This document shows, one piece after another, positions 40,555 through 50,599 of a DNA stretch of 51,524 nt (position 1 is the stretch's first letter; each line of letters opens with the position of its first letter). The notes below the pieces were generated by a model that did not search any database, had not been told where the DNA came from, and was given only the letters and a program-made list of their open reading frames with translations. The stretch covers positions 17,616,679 to 17,668,202 of the forward strand of contig NC_049985.1 in NCBI RefSeq assembly GCF_000003815.2. The letters run 5' to 3'. A program made the translations under genes and the position numbers. The stretch is from Branchiostoma floridae. Lineage: Eukaryota; Chordata; Leptocardii; Amphioxiformes; Branchiostomatidae.

Positions 40555-41529
40555 CCCTCAAACACCCGAGTGGGGTCCGGATCCATTTGGACTCCAGTTG
40601 AACATTTTGAAGTGCCATTTGAACATTTTTAATCTGAAGAAAAAATCCTTCCGTGACTTTGTCAGTCAATATGTCTTATACCTTCTCCTAAGTTTTCGCA
40701 AAGATTGGTACAATAATGTGGAAATTATAAAGAAAGTTTGTGTTCAGTCCCTCTGGGGTCCAAACGGACCCCACCAAAAATGTGCAGTTTTTAAAACAAA
40801 CTTTTGAGGCTAACTCCTTAACCACTTACAGTATGACTACCAAACCTTTAGACAATAATAAGAATGTAAACCTAAATCATCACAAAAATTTCTGTGTCAT
40901 CAATATGTAATGTGACATTATGACGTCATTTGCCTAATTAGGGCGGCCATCTTGGATTTTGACCAATGACGTCATAAGATTAGCATAAACTATCAATTTT
41001 AAGTCATGAAAATTACATTGAATTTCATAGAATTTAATTGTTGTCAGAAAACAGGTGTAGTTTACCAAGAAAACCTTGTTTAAATTGAAATTGTCAAATT
41101 TTGGCAAAAATATGCCTCTTAGAATATGGTTGCCATGGCAACCTCCAAAAATGATAAACTTACTTTATTGACCAAAAACTTTTGCAAACAATATTTTGTG
41201 ATAAATTACCAAGTTTCGTAGCTTTAGCTCTAGCCGTTCATGAGTTATGCGACATAAATGTTGCTGAGGGCCTCAAAATTCCCCTATCTGGTCGGAATAG
41301 GTTTAGTGCAAAACGTGGTCCTTCTGAACTTTTGCATAAATTATGATAATGAGTTGGAATTAGCAACACCTTAACATCTCAAAATCTTCCTCTTACATTG
41401 ACGAAGCAATGTATATACAATGATCGCCGATAAGAAATGGTACTGAGATTTTATGAACAAAACATTTTGGGGTCCGTTTGGACCCCACTCGGTCACTTTA
41501 GTCGCAAAAAAAGGTCGGGTGCTTGAGGG
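40555..41529. mobile_element. piggyBac-like nonautonomous element, unit 3 (intact ends)
   Basis: 975 bp. Starts CCCTCAAACACCCGA and ends TCGGGTGCTTGAGGG, imperfect 15-bp TIRs, with TTAA on both sides (40551-40554, 41530-41533). TTAA duplication and CCC ends are the signature of piggyBac-superfamily elements. Subterminal GGGGTCC/GGACCCC hairpins. The internal part has TGACGTCA twice, GGCCATCTTGG (YY1-like in reverse) and GTTGCCATGGCAAC. No transposase. Confidence 0.9.
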
Positions 41530-41533
41530 TTAA

Positions 41534-41650
41534 GATCATAGTCACGCGCAAAGCTCTTTACGACCATAGAAACAGAACGATAATTTTAACAGAAGGCTTT
41601 AGGCTCCTAGAAAAAAGCTGCTTGAGGTCATAGCAACAGAGCTGTTTATG
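41534..41650 (+). repeat. 24-bp array, right part
   Basis: Continues the array across the element; resembles 25494-25600. Confidence 0.5.
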
Positions 41651-41778
41651 TTGTTTATGTTTATGTTTATGTTAATAGCGTCAGCACCCCTTATGCTGCT
41701 TGATTTCTTTTAAGAAAGGCATACAACCTTTAAATGTGAAGAATGTGCAAAATCATCAAAAACATCGGAAAGCAGCAC

Positions 41779-42355
41779 AGAATGTACGGCTATAGGCCCA
41801 GTCCTCACACACTAAGGACTGTCAGCACAGAATGTACGGCTATAGGCCCAGTCCTCACACACTAAGGACTGTCAGCACAGAATGTACGGCTATAGGCCCA
41901 GTTCTCACACACTAAGGACTGTCAGCACAGAATGTACGGCTATAGGCCCAGTCCTCACACACTAAGGACTGTCAGCACAGAATGTACGGCTATAGGCCCA
42001 GTCCTCACACACTAAGGACTGTCAGAACAGAATGTACGGCTATAGGCCCAGTCATCACACACTAAGGACTGTCAGCACAGAATGTACGGCTATAGGCCCA
42101 GTCCTCACACACTAAGGACTGTCAGAACAGAATGTACGGCTATAGGCCCAGTCATCACACACTAAGGACTGTCAGCACAGAATGTACGGCTATAGGCCCA
42201 GTCCTCACACACTAAGGACGGCTGCACAGAATGTACGGCTATAGGCCCAGTCCACACACTAAGGACTGTCAGCACAGAATGTACGGCTATAGGCCCAGTC
42301 CTCACACACTAAGGACTGTCAGCACAGAATGTACGGCTATATGCCCAGTCCACAC
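41779..42355. repeat. 50-bp hairpin satellite, 12 copies
   Basis: Same unit as 7581-8570; two late units are shortened by a few bases. Confidence 0.95.
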
Positions 42356-42357
42356 AT

Positions 42358-43730
42358 ACCATGGAAGGTCAAAAGAATTGAGTAGACAGAAGTAACACTC
42401 TGTTGTCCTTCATGTCTCATTATTTTGTAACTTAAGAACGTGTGTGTTGTATTACTGAGCGTACCTGTAGATCTTTGGTATATTTATTCAAATGGAACCA
42501 AGGAATGCATCTTTGTGCACACCATGCATACACAATGAATACACTATCAAGTAGATGGGATATGTTTGAGTATTACAAATAAATATTTAGCAGGAACAAC
42601 GTATCACGCCGAACAGATCGTTCTTGTTGGTTTGTCGTGGTTTCCTCCCAATTCATGCATGAGGAGAAATCAGTTAAAAATCTGAACCAAAAAGTAACTC
42701 TAGCAAAATGTAACTCCATATAACAGTACTGTGATTTAGGAATGTTTGAACAACAGATGTACATTTTTTCTTTCACATTTTTATTGAGATCTCCGTTAAG
42801 CCTACGTCATATTTCCTACCCGGGGCCCTGCTGGGCTTTTTGCGAACACGAAAAATTAATTTCTGTCAATAAATATGCACAAGGCATGCGCTGTTGAACT
42901 ATTTTGGTATGTTTTGTGTCTGATTGTCTTCTATATCGTACTTTTCGTTCCCTCAAGCCGCCCGGCCGGGCCTTTGACTTTGTGGAAATGTGACGTTAGC
43001 CTTAGTATACACATGTAACTTTACTACGCTTCTTGGAGCTCTTGAAATAAAATGTACCAGTCTACGTCTAAACAATATTAACAGATGCCCTTCACATCAA
43101 GTCCAGCTCCTGCACTAACGGTAGAGAAAGTGGCACAACCGAGACTAATGGTGTTTCGCGTAAGACGTTTCTTATACTTGGTGGTTAGCAGCAAGATTCT
43201 TAACCACATAACTTATGAGGCTAAAACAGACGACAAACTTACCGGTTATAATGTTTTTATTTACATAGAAGCTTGTGGACAATTGGAAAACTGCACCCGC
43301 TAAGAGCAAACGGCTGCCCAAGTTTTTTGGACACTATGTAGCTAGTTGAGAAACTGCACCCAATGGGAGTGTATGGCTGTCCTGCTTTTTGTCAGTTTTA
43401 ATCCCACAGAAAGGGAACATAACAGATGTTAGACAGCCCAAAGTTGAGTAGATCACACTTGGATATTGCTATTACGTAGTACACAAAACCCATGATATGA
43501 TATAACATGTTTATAGCATGTCTATAATCAGAGTCTTGGAAAGACAAAGGCATAAAGCCTCGCACAGAAAAGTCCAGATGTTTCCTTCATCCCGTAATAT
43601 TCAGTAGGGCAGACAACTTCGTGAAAGCTCAAACTATTGCACAATGCGCGCATTTGTGTCTGCCATTAAAAATCAGAATGAGTTTGCCTATAGTTACATT
43701 TCTGAACATTCTTACCTATGTGGCGCGCCG
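42358..43730. other. Gene-free shared spacer
   Basis: Counterpart of 26270-27674; no gene recognised. Confidence 0.45.
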
Positions 43731-43864
43731 AGGCCGTACAGAGGCCGTACAGAGGTCGTACAGAGGCCGTACAGGGGTCGTACAGAGATCGTACAGAGGC
43801 CGTACAGAGGACGTACAGAGGCCGTACAGAGGTCGTACAGAAATCGTACAGAGGCCGTACAGAG
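43731..43864. repeat. 12-bp minisatellite, ~11 units, cut by a LINE
   Basis: Same unit as 27675-27910. It ends abruptly at the LINE insertion; the closing 'ggtcggttcagtacagagc' seen in units 1 and 2 is gone. Confidence 0.85.
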
Positions 43865-44944
43865 ACCTGTGGCCTACCGCAAGGAACGATTCTTGGCCCC
43901 ATCATATTCATTGTTTATATAAACAGTGCAGCACGCCAAGCCCTATCCAAGAGATGGAAGTTTGTAGATGACTTGAACTTGTTGGAAACTAGAAACTCGT
44001 CATCACAAACTCCGAGCATCCAACAGGACCTTACTGACTTGACCACATGGTCCCAGGAAAGCCAGATGGTTCTCCATCCGGGTAAATGTATGGTTCTCCA
44101 TGTCCAATTCAGCATGACTCCACGCCCTCCTCCCCCGCTCAAGATCAACGACATTTCTCTAGCGGAAGTAAGAGTCATGAGAATACTCGGTCTCTACCTA
44201 CAGTCTGACCTCAGATGGAACGCGCACGTCGACCACACATACAGTAAGGCAAGCCAACGTCTGTTCTTTCTGCGCAGACTGAAGCATTTCAACATTTCGA
44301 AGGAAGACCTCGTTACTGTCTACACTTCCTACATTCGCCCAGTTACTGAGTACTCAGCCCCTGTCTGGCACCCAGGGTTAACCACACAGCTGAGCAACAA
44401 GATCGAACGTATCCAGCGCAGAGCGGTACGTATCATCATGGGACGCGACTACACCAGCTACCGAGATGCGTGTACACAGCTTGGCCTTCCATCACTCCAC
44501 TCCAGGCGTTCGAATCTGACTCTTCGGTTTGCACAATCTCTCTTAGTGTCTGATCAATTCCGCCACTTCCTACCATCCACAAGAAAGAACATTAGTTGTC
44601 GACAAACACGCTCTGCCAACAAACTGGACATTCCCAAGTGCAGAACTGAACGCTATAGGTCTAGTGCCATTCCGCACATGGTCCGTCTACTCAACTGTAA
44701 TGCCCCCATGCCTTAATCCTGCCAATATTGTATGCCTCTAATTTTAGATATTCGCTGGTCGATATCATGTATATATTTATATTCGTACCTAACTGATTTT
44801 ACACGTACTTTTATCTTAATGATTTGCCTTGTTGGACATAGATCGAATGCGTTTGTTTTATTGTGATATTGCAACTGCAATTCAGCCGTTAGGCTGCGAA
44901 TGTAGCGATATGTTTTTTGCTCAATAAACCATTACACACACAAT
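43865..44944 (+). mobile_element. 5'-truncated LINE in the minisatellite
   Basis: Begins inside the RT domain and ends in a 3' UTR with CAATAAACCATTACACACAC. Host sequence resumes at 'tcgatttctggtcgattatt', which in unit 1 is at about 14564. About 400 bp (14165-14563 in unit 1) is therefore missing at the target. A different family from the LINE at 29887. Confidence 0.85.
43866..44716 (+). pseudogene. LINE reverse transcriptase fragment
   Basis: Retains CGLPQGTILGP (RT motif B), FVDDLNLL (catalytic motif C), HPGKCMVL, LGLYLQSDLRWNAHV, and a C-terminal YIRPVTEYSAPVWHPG and IERIQRRAVRI region, ending at 44716. The N-terminal half is absent. The ORF that seems to start at 43718 is a chance fusion with the minisatellite. 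Confidence 0.85.
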
Positions 44945-45189
44945 CGATTTCTGGTCGATTATTGTTCATTTGAATTAAGCACCCTCGTGCCACCATGACG
45001 TCAGCTTCAATCAACACGCCCACCTAAGCTAGACTAATTAAGCATTGTTTTCTCCAATCCGTTGCGTAACGGCCACACCGAGCTCGCATCTTGGAGGAGG
45101 CAGACCTGCAACAAGAAGTCTGAGGACAGCCCTTCATGACGGCCTTACCCAAAAAGTGGCGACTGAAGATATTCTGCTGAGCTTGAGAA
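44945..45189 (+). promoter_or_regulatory. Promoter-like cassette M2, unit 3
   Basis: CRE TGACGTCA at 44996-45003, almost identical to 14555-14808, donor GT 45190-45191. Its first bases (attggtc) were lost to the LINE insertion. Confidence 0.45.
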
Positions 45190-45304
45190 GTAAGTTTAGA
45201 GAAACGCGAGCTACGTATTTTATTGTTTTGTTATGGGGGGGGGGGGGACTACTCTCTCTTCGCAGCCTGGCGCTGAATTTGGTCTGGTCTGGTTTTATCT
45301 GACT

Positions 45305-45660
45305 ATAACTGTTAAGGATAGTAGCAACAGAGCTCTTAAACATCATGGCAACAGAGCTCTTTAGGGTTATGGCAACAGAACTCTATAGGATAATAGCTAC
45401 AGAACTCTTAAACATCATGGCAACAGAGCTCTTTAGGGTTATGGCAACAGAACTCTATAGGATCATAGCGACAGAATTCTTCTAAGATCATTGCAACAAA
45501 ACCGTTAAGAATCACATCAACGGACCTCTTTAGTATTATAGCAAAATAACTATCTAGCATCATGGAAACAGAAATCTTTACGATCATAGAAACAGAAATC
45601 TTAAGTATCCACGAAAGAAACTTTTAAGGCTCATAGCAACAGAACTCCTAACATTCTTTT
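45305..45660 (+). repeat. 24-bp tandem array, ~15 units
   Basis: As 14935-15245, with an extra tandem block of about three units (near 45340-45470) and loss of a first unit or two. Confidence 0.75.
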
Positions 45661-46565
45661 TTTATAAAAGCTCCTCACACAAAAGAACTGAGTAGGGCTT
45701 TTAGAGACAGAAGTAACGGCAGCGTTTTCCTTCATGTAGCATTGTTTGTTTTTGTTTTATTGAAAGATACATGTAATAACTTGGCATAGTTTGCAAGACT
45801 ATTAAAATCAAATAAATGTTCAAGTATCCTAGAAAGCTTACCGAGGTGGACTGAGCGCTGGTAAGTATAAATAGGGCAGTGCAATAGGTAATGTGAAATC
45901 GTTTCGTGTGGACACCCGCAGCTGCAGGCTGGACTTGAGTAAAAAGACTATGATTCAAGCTGCAGGTGCCCATACGAAGTCGTGAAATGAGAATACAGGA
46001 AAGTCGAGAACCGAAGTTAAAATGGCTGAATTTGGGAGGGCGTACTGATTTAAAAAATAGATTAGCATTGTTGTTCTATCATGTAGAGTCACGACGTGTG
46101 CGCTGTATTAATGGTAGGAAAATGTCCCACAGCGGTCAGTTTCTTTAATTACTGCCGGGCACCCGGTACTAACTCCGCCCACCAGTCTCGCTCCTTTCCC
46201 ACTTGGCCCCTGACCTCCCACTGGCTCCCTCACTCTCTGTTCGGTTCGGTTCTTCACACGCCCAGACGTCCCTACTGCTCTCTCCTCCATTTGATTACAG
46301 TGCCTGTGGATACCTGTATGAACACGACTAATGAATAAACTTTGTACAGCATGTGTAGCAGGAACAGTGCATCGACAAGAACTAAATAGACGGTAGATCT
46401 CGTTTTTTTCAAAGCTTGTTTTCTTTAAATTCATGCAGGGCAAGAAATCAGTTGAAAATTCTGCACCAAATGCCAACTGTCAGAGTAATGCAATATATGA
46501 AAAAAATTATCAACACGCCCATTTAAGTAAGGCTTTCTCCACTCCATTGCGCAACAGCCACACCG
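45661..46565. other. Gene-free stretch between M2 and M3, unit 3
   Basis: Almost identical to 15246-16150. Includes the partial cassette core upstream of M3 (about 46518-46570). Confidence 0.45.
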
Positions 46566-46569
46566 AGCT

Positions 46570-46813
46570 CTGCAATTGGTCGATTTTTGGTCGATTTATG
46601 TTCGTTCGAGCACCCTCGTGACGTCAGCTTGAGACAATCACCACGCCCATGTAAGTAAGACTAATCAAACATTGTTTTTCTAACTTCATTGCGCCACAGC
46701 CACACCGAGCTCGCATCTGGGAGGCTCTAGTGGAACAAGACGACTGAGGACAGCCTTTCGTGACTTCCTTTTCAGGAGAATACAAACTGTCAATAGGCTG
46801 CCCAGCTTGAGAG
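46570..46813 (+). promoter_or_regulatory. Promoter-like cassette M3, unit 3
   Basis: CAATTGGTCGAT, CRE TGACGTCA at 46619-46626, CACGCCCA, GAGCTCGCATCTGGGAGG, donor GAGAG|GTAAGT (GT 46814-46815). Confidence 0.5.
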
Positions 46814-47730
46814 GTAAGTTTGGAGAAACGTAAGGTAAGTAATACATATTTTCAGAACTCAAATCACCTGGTGAAAAGCAATCCATTATGTCGTAATGAA
46901 GGCAACTGGAAGCTTCCAAAACGTTGCCGAGAAAACTTATAGCTACAACATCTCTTTCAAATAACTTTCACTGGGCCAAATCATTAGAGAGAGCACTTCA
47001 CCAGAAATTCATACTTTAAAAAATGGGGATAGGGCATGTTCCTGACTAGCTGATTTTATTTCTTTGGATTCGCCCTGTTTTTGTTAGTTTAAAAAAACCC
47101 TACTTTTGCCATTTAGTATATGAATGAATCCCAAATGCTAATATTGTGACACCACCATTAAATAATGGTCATGTATTCCCAAAGTTTAGATTTTCCTATT
47201 TATTGAAACACTTAAAATGTGTAATTTAATGCTCGAAATGTCAAACAGCCTAAAATGTTGACTGAGAAAGTTTTCGGTCTATAACAGAAAGACTGTTTCT
47301 TTCTTACTTCTATTGCACTCCTGCAACAATTTGAGAACCAGGGTATTAAATATGATGTGGCTTAATCTTCTTATCCGGTCTAAACGGCGCCGCCATGAAA
47401 ATGTCAATGAAAGAAAAACAACCTCCACGTTAATGTTAATATGCAAACAGCCAGCTTCAAACAATCAGCACAACCATATCAGTAATATTCGCCAAGTAGC
47501 AGTTACTCAATCACTGAGGGATAGGATTTTGGAAATGGTCAGACGTTTTAAGGAGGATCCTCTATCTTTCGTCAGTGAATCTGAACAGATCTGTTAAAGA
47601 GCAAGTTTTTTACCCATTCTAACTTTGAATCGATATATCAATTGTAAGGAGATGAAGACAAATTTTGGATAGTCAAATAGGAAACAAAAGTAAGGCTATG
47701 TCAAAAGATGGTTGATGCAAATGAGTCAAT
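46814..47730. other. Intron-like stretch after M3, unit 3
   Basis: Counterpart of 16402-17325; no gene seen. Confidence 0.4.
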
Positions 47731-48001
47731 TAGCTCATGTATTTTAGGACATGACGGATGCTACCTGGATGTCTGGCCGTTTCCAAAATAATATCCAGTG
47801 GCTTCTAAATCAGTAACTGCTGTCCTGCGTATCGTATTACCTGGATGTCCTAACTTAAGTTGACTTAAGTTAACTAAACTTAACTTAAGTTAATTAAGCG
47901 ATATCTGTTTGTCGCGCGTTCATTCCGCTGCTAAATCACTCAGCCGCAGTGACGCCGCGAATGTGCTCTACAAGATCTCAACCAACATCGCAGCCACCAC
48001 A

Positions 48002-48082
48002 ATGTTACTCACTATAAGGGGCTGTCAGCTCCTTCTCGTGCTGAGAATAGCCTGGCCTTCTACCCTCCGTTATCCCGAGTAG
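48002..48082 (+). other. Conserved micro-ORF, unit 4 copy (26 codons)
   Basis: MLLTIRGCQLLLVLRIAW, then PSTLRYPE and the same stop. Open in the most diverged unit. Confidence 0.3.
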
Positions 48083-48494
48083 ACTTTCGCCTGAACTGAA
48101 CTTCAGGAGTTCCAACTCCCAACCAGGAGTAGAGGTCAGCAAATCATGGGCTTCGCGAAAGAAAAAGACACAGAAATAAAAAAAAACCCTCTCGATGACA
48201 TACAGAAGTGTGTCGAAAAGGGATCGTTTTTTCGTCTTATTTTCCAGTAGTGGCGTTAACTAATTTATGAAAGTACAAGTATTTCTGGAGGAGGCTGAAG
48301 CCCAAGGTCTTTTCGAAACCAATTGCAAAACAATAAAGAAATACCAAAAAAGACCACCCCCTCTATTATTTCTACTGTTTTTATAGTTAAGAAGAGAGGA
48401 TGTACTGAATATTGACCAAAAAGTCATGAAATATGAGTTTAAACACCGTGATGATTTAAGATTTAATGTATTCCTCCGTCTAATATCTGGTCTA
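48083..48494. other. Gene-free 5' stretch of unit 4
   Basis: Diverged counterpart of 356-839; nothing seen. Confidence 0.4.
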
Positions 48495-48755
48495 CATGTA
48501 TATATTTGGTCAGTTTCTGGTCAGTTAGTGTTTATTTGAGCACCTTCGTGTCACTCGTGACGTCAGCTTCAGGCAATCAGCACGCCCACATAAGCTAGAC
48601 TAATTAAACATTGTTTTCCCCACTCCGTTGCGTAACGGCCACACCGAGCTCACATCTGACAGGCACCACTGCAACACGAGGACTGAGCACAGCCCAGCAT
48701 GACTTCCTCACCCAGAACAGAAGGTGGCAACTCGAGTTTCTGACCAGCATACGAG
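48495..48755 (+). promoter_or_regulatory. Promoter-like cassette M1, unit 4
   Basis: CRE TGACGTCA at 48558-48565, CACGCCCA, TAAGCTAGACTAATTAAAC, CACACCGAGCTCACATCTG, donor CGAG|GTAGGT (GT 48756-48757). Confidence 0.5.
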
Positions 48756-48756
48756 G

Positions 48757-49162
48757 TAGGTTTGGAGAAACTTGAGGTAAGCGTTTTTTTCAGGAATCAA
48801 ATCAAACCCATTGCTCATATTCACTTAACGGTCATGTTTCTATTCAGGGTGGGGCATGTTACTGACCAGCCTTCATGTCCCGCACCTCGTATTGCATTAA
48901 TTACATCAAATCGATTAATTTGGATTCGTTCGTTTTTATGAGCTGAAAAAAGAAAACAGCGAAGAAAGTTGTTTCTAATTCTTTAAGTTTTCCTATTCAT
49001 TGATACACTCAAACTCCAAGATTTAATGCTCGATTGTCTACCAGCGAAAAGTATTGACTTTGGCTCCTGTCGAATGTGTCTTGTCTAAAACAGGATGCCT
49101 TTTTCATGCTTTCTTTCATTTCATGTGCCAACTCCATCATCATTTGAGCACCAAGGGACTAA
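48757..49162. other. M1 intron of unit 4, first part
   Basis: Homologous to the gene 2 and 3 leaders up to 'ccaagggac', where the TTAA-flanked element is inserted. Confidence 0.45.
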
Positions 49163-50354
49163 CCCTATCTAGACGGGGGGGGGGGGCTAAAAGTGCCTGC
49201 GCCAACTTTGACGTCGCATAACTGCCGAACGACGTCCGCTAGAACTACGAAACTTGGTGACTTTTCCTAAAATGTTGTTAGCAACAATTCTTTGAAAAAA
49301 AATTAGTTTGTGATTTTTCGTGTTGCCATGGCAACGGTTTTCTGACAGGCATATTTTACCAAATTTACTAATTTCAGTTTGAATTATGGGATTTCATAGT
49401 TTTATTGCTAAACCAAACTTGTTTATCTATATCATTAAGATCCTGTGTGATTCTAAGTTACATTTCTAATTAAATATTCATAATTTATGCTAATTTGATG
49501 ACGTCATGGGTCAAAATCCAAGATGGCGGACAATGCCATTTTCAACGATAAATACATGTTATTTTTACTCAAATTCCGTCAAAATCTTTTATTTTCTTAC
49601 AAAACACAATCATTTGAACCTTTTTAGTCCACTTCCATTGGGTTTTGGGGTTATATGTGGAAAAAATCGTATTTTAGAAAATTCAGCTTGTCGATCCCAG
49701 ATGGCGGACAAATGACGTCATTTTCTGACGTCATATTGGCATCAGTGTCGGCGTCATTGGCAATAAAAGGCTTGGCAGACTTAGACAACAATACGATAAC
49801 CTTTATAGTCATCGTTTTCTTTAATACCTTTAAGTATAGTGGCAATTTCCTATGTTGACGATTTTAGCCTAAATATGACATTNNNNNNNNNNNNNNNNNN
49901 NNNNNNNNNNNNNNNNNNNNNNNNNNNNNNNNNNNNNNNNNNNNNNNNNNNNNNNNNNNNNNNNNNNNNNNNNNNNNNNNNNTTAATGTAAATTAACCAC
50001 ATTGGGCTTTTAGCAGTCATAGCCTAAGGCATAAGGCATTTGACACTGAGCAAGCATTTAAGTTGTAGGGAGAAGTAGGCTCGCCACATATTAGTGATCA
50101 GCTGCAGGAACCCAACAGAGACGTTACCAACATGTACCAATAATTGGAGTCCATGCACTGGAACGTTTTCAAGGAAAACATTCGCTGAGCTGTGAAAACT
50201 GTAGATATCCTTGGACGTCGACATTTACTAGTACATCATCCCATCCAAATTTGGTGATCGTAACCCAAGCCGTTTTGAAATTACGAAGGGGGGGGGGGTC
50301 AAAAGAGCCCCCCCCCCGTCCCAGGTAGCCCAAAAAAGCCCGGTCTGGATAGGG
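49163..50354 (-). mobile_element. TTAA-flanked nonautonomous element, second subfamily
   Basis: Begins CCCTATCTAGAC and ends GTCTGGATAGGG; TTAA on the right (50355-50358) and CTAA on the left (49159-49162, one change). Flanks join to the uninterrupted M1 sequence 'aagggattaaattgacg'. G- and C-tracts lie inside both ends. The interior, read in reverse, follows the 40555-41529 element in order: GCCATCTTGGATTTTGACC, TGACGTCA, tagcataaa, GTTGCCATGGCAAC, aagtttcgtag, gttatgcgac. Contains an assembly gap; no transposase. Confidence 0.8.
49883..49982. other. Assembly gap (100 N)
   Basis: Exactly 100 N inside the TTAA-flanked element; the true length is unknown. Confidence 0.95.
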
Positions 50355-50358
50355 TTAA

Positions 50359-50598
50359 ATTGATGTGACCTAATCTGATCTGGTCTAAACTACGTTAGAA
50401 TGTCAGCGAAAGAAAAGCAAGTAAACAAACTCCATGTTAAATGTTAATATTCAAACAGCCAGCTTCAGACCATTATCATAACCACATCAGTAAGACTACT
50501 CTAAAGCTGTTTGTCAAGCTACATTTCGGCACAGCAATGGTATCAAGTGTTCTGCTGGGCTCTCTAAGATATGCTATGTTTTGATTTTGAACGGATTG
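50359..50598. other. M1 intron of unit 4, second part
   Basis: Resumes homology to the M1 intron (attgatgtgacctaatctg, then cagccagcttcagac) until the LINE tail at about 50600. Confidence 0.45.
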
Positions 50599-50599
50599 T

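Larger units (their letters stand above)
33466..47730. repeat. Tandem segmental duplication, unit 3
   Basis: About 14.3 kb. Intact LRR gene with 14 LRRs, TTAA-flanked element with intact target duplication, 12-copy satellite, and a LINE in the minisatellite. LRR gene and TTAA element resemble unit 2; the M2-M3 stretch resembles unit 1. Confidence 0.9.

Noticed and set aside
43718-43864. Start of a 332-codon ORF before the LINE RT
   Set aside because: The first 49 or so codons are minisatellite; only the part from about 43866 is LINE coding sequence.
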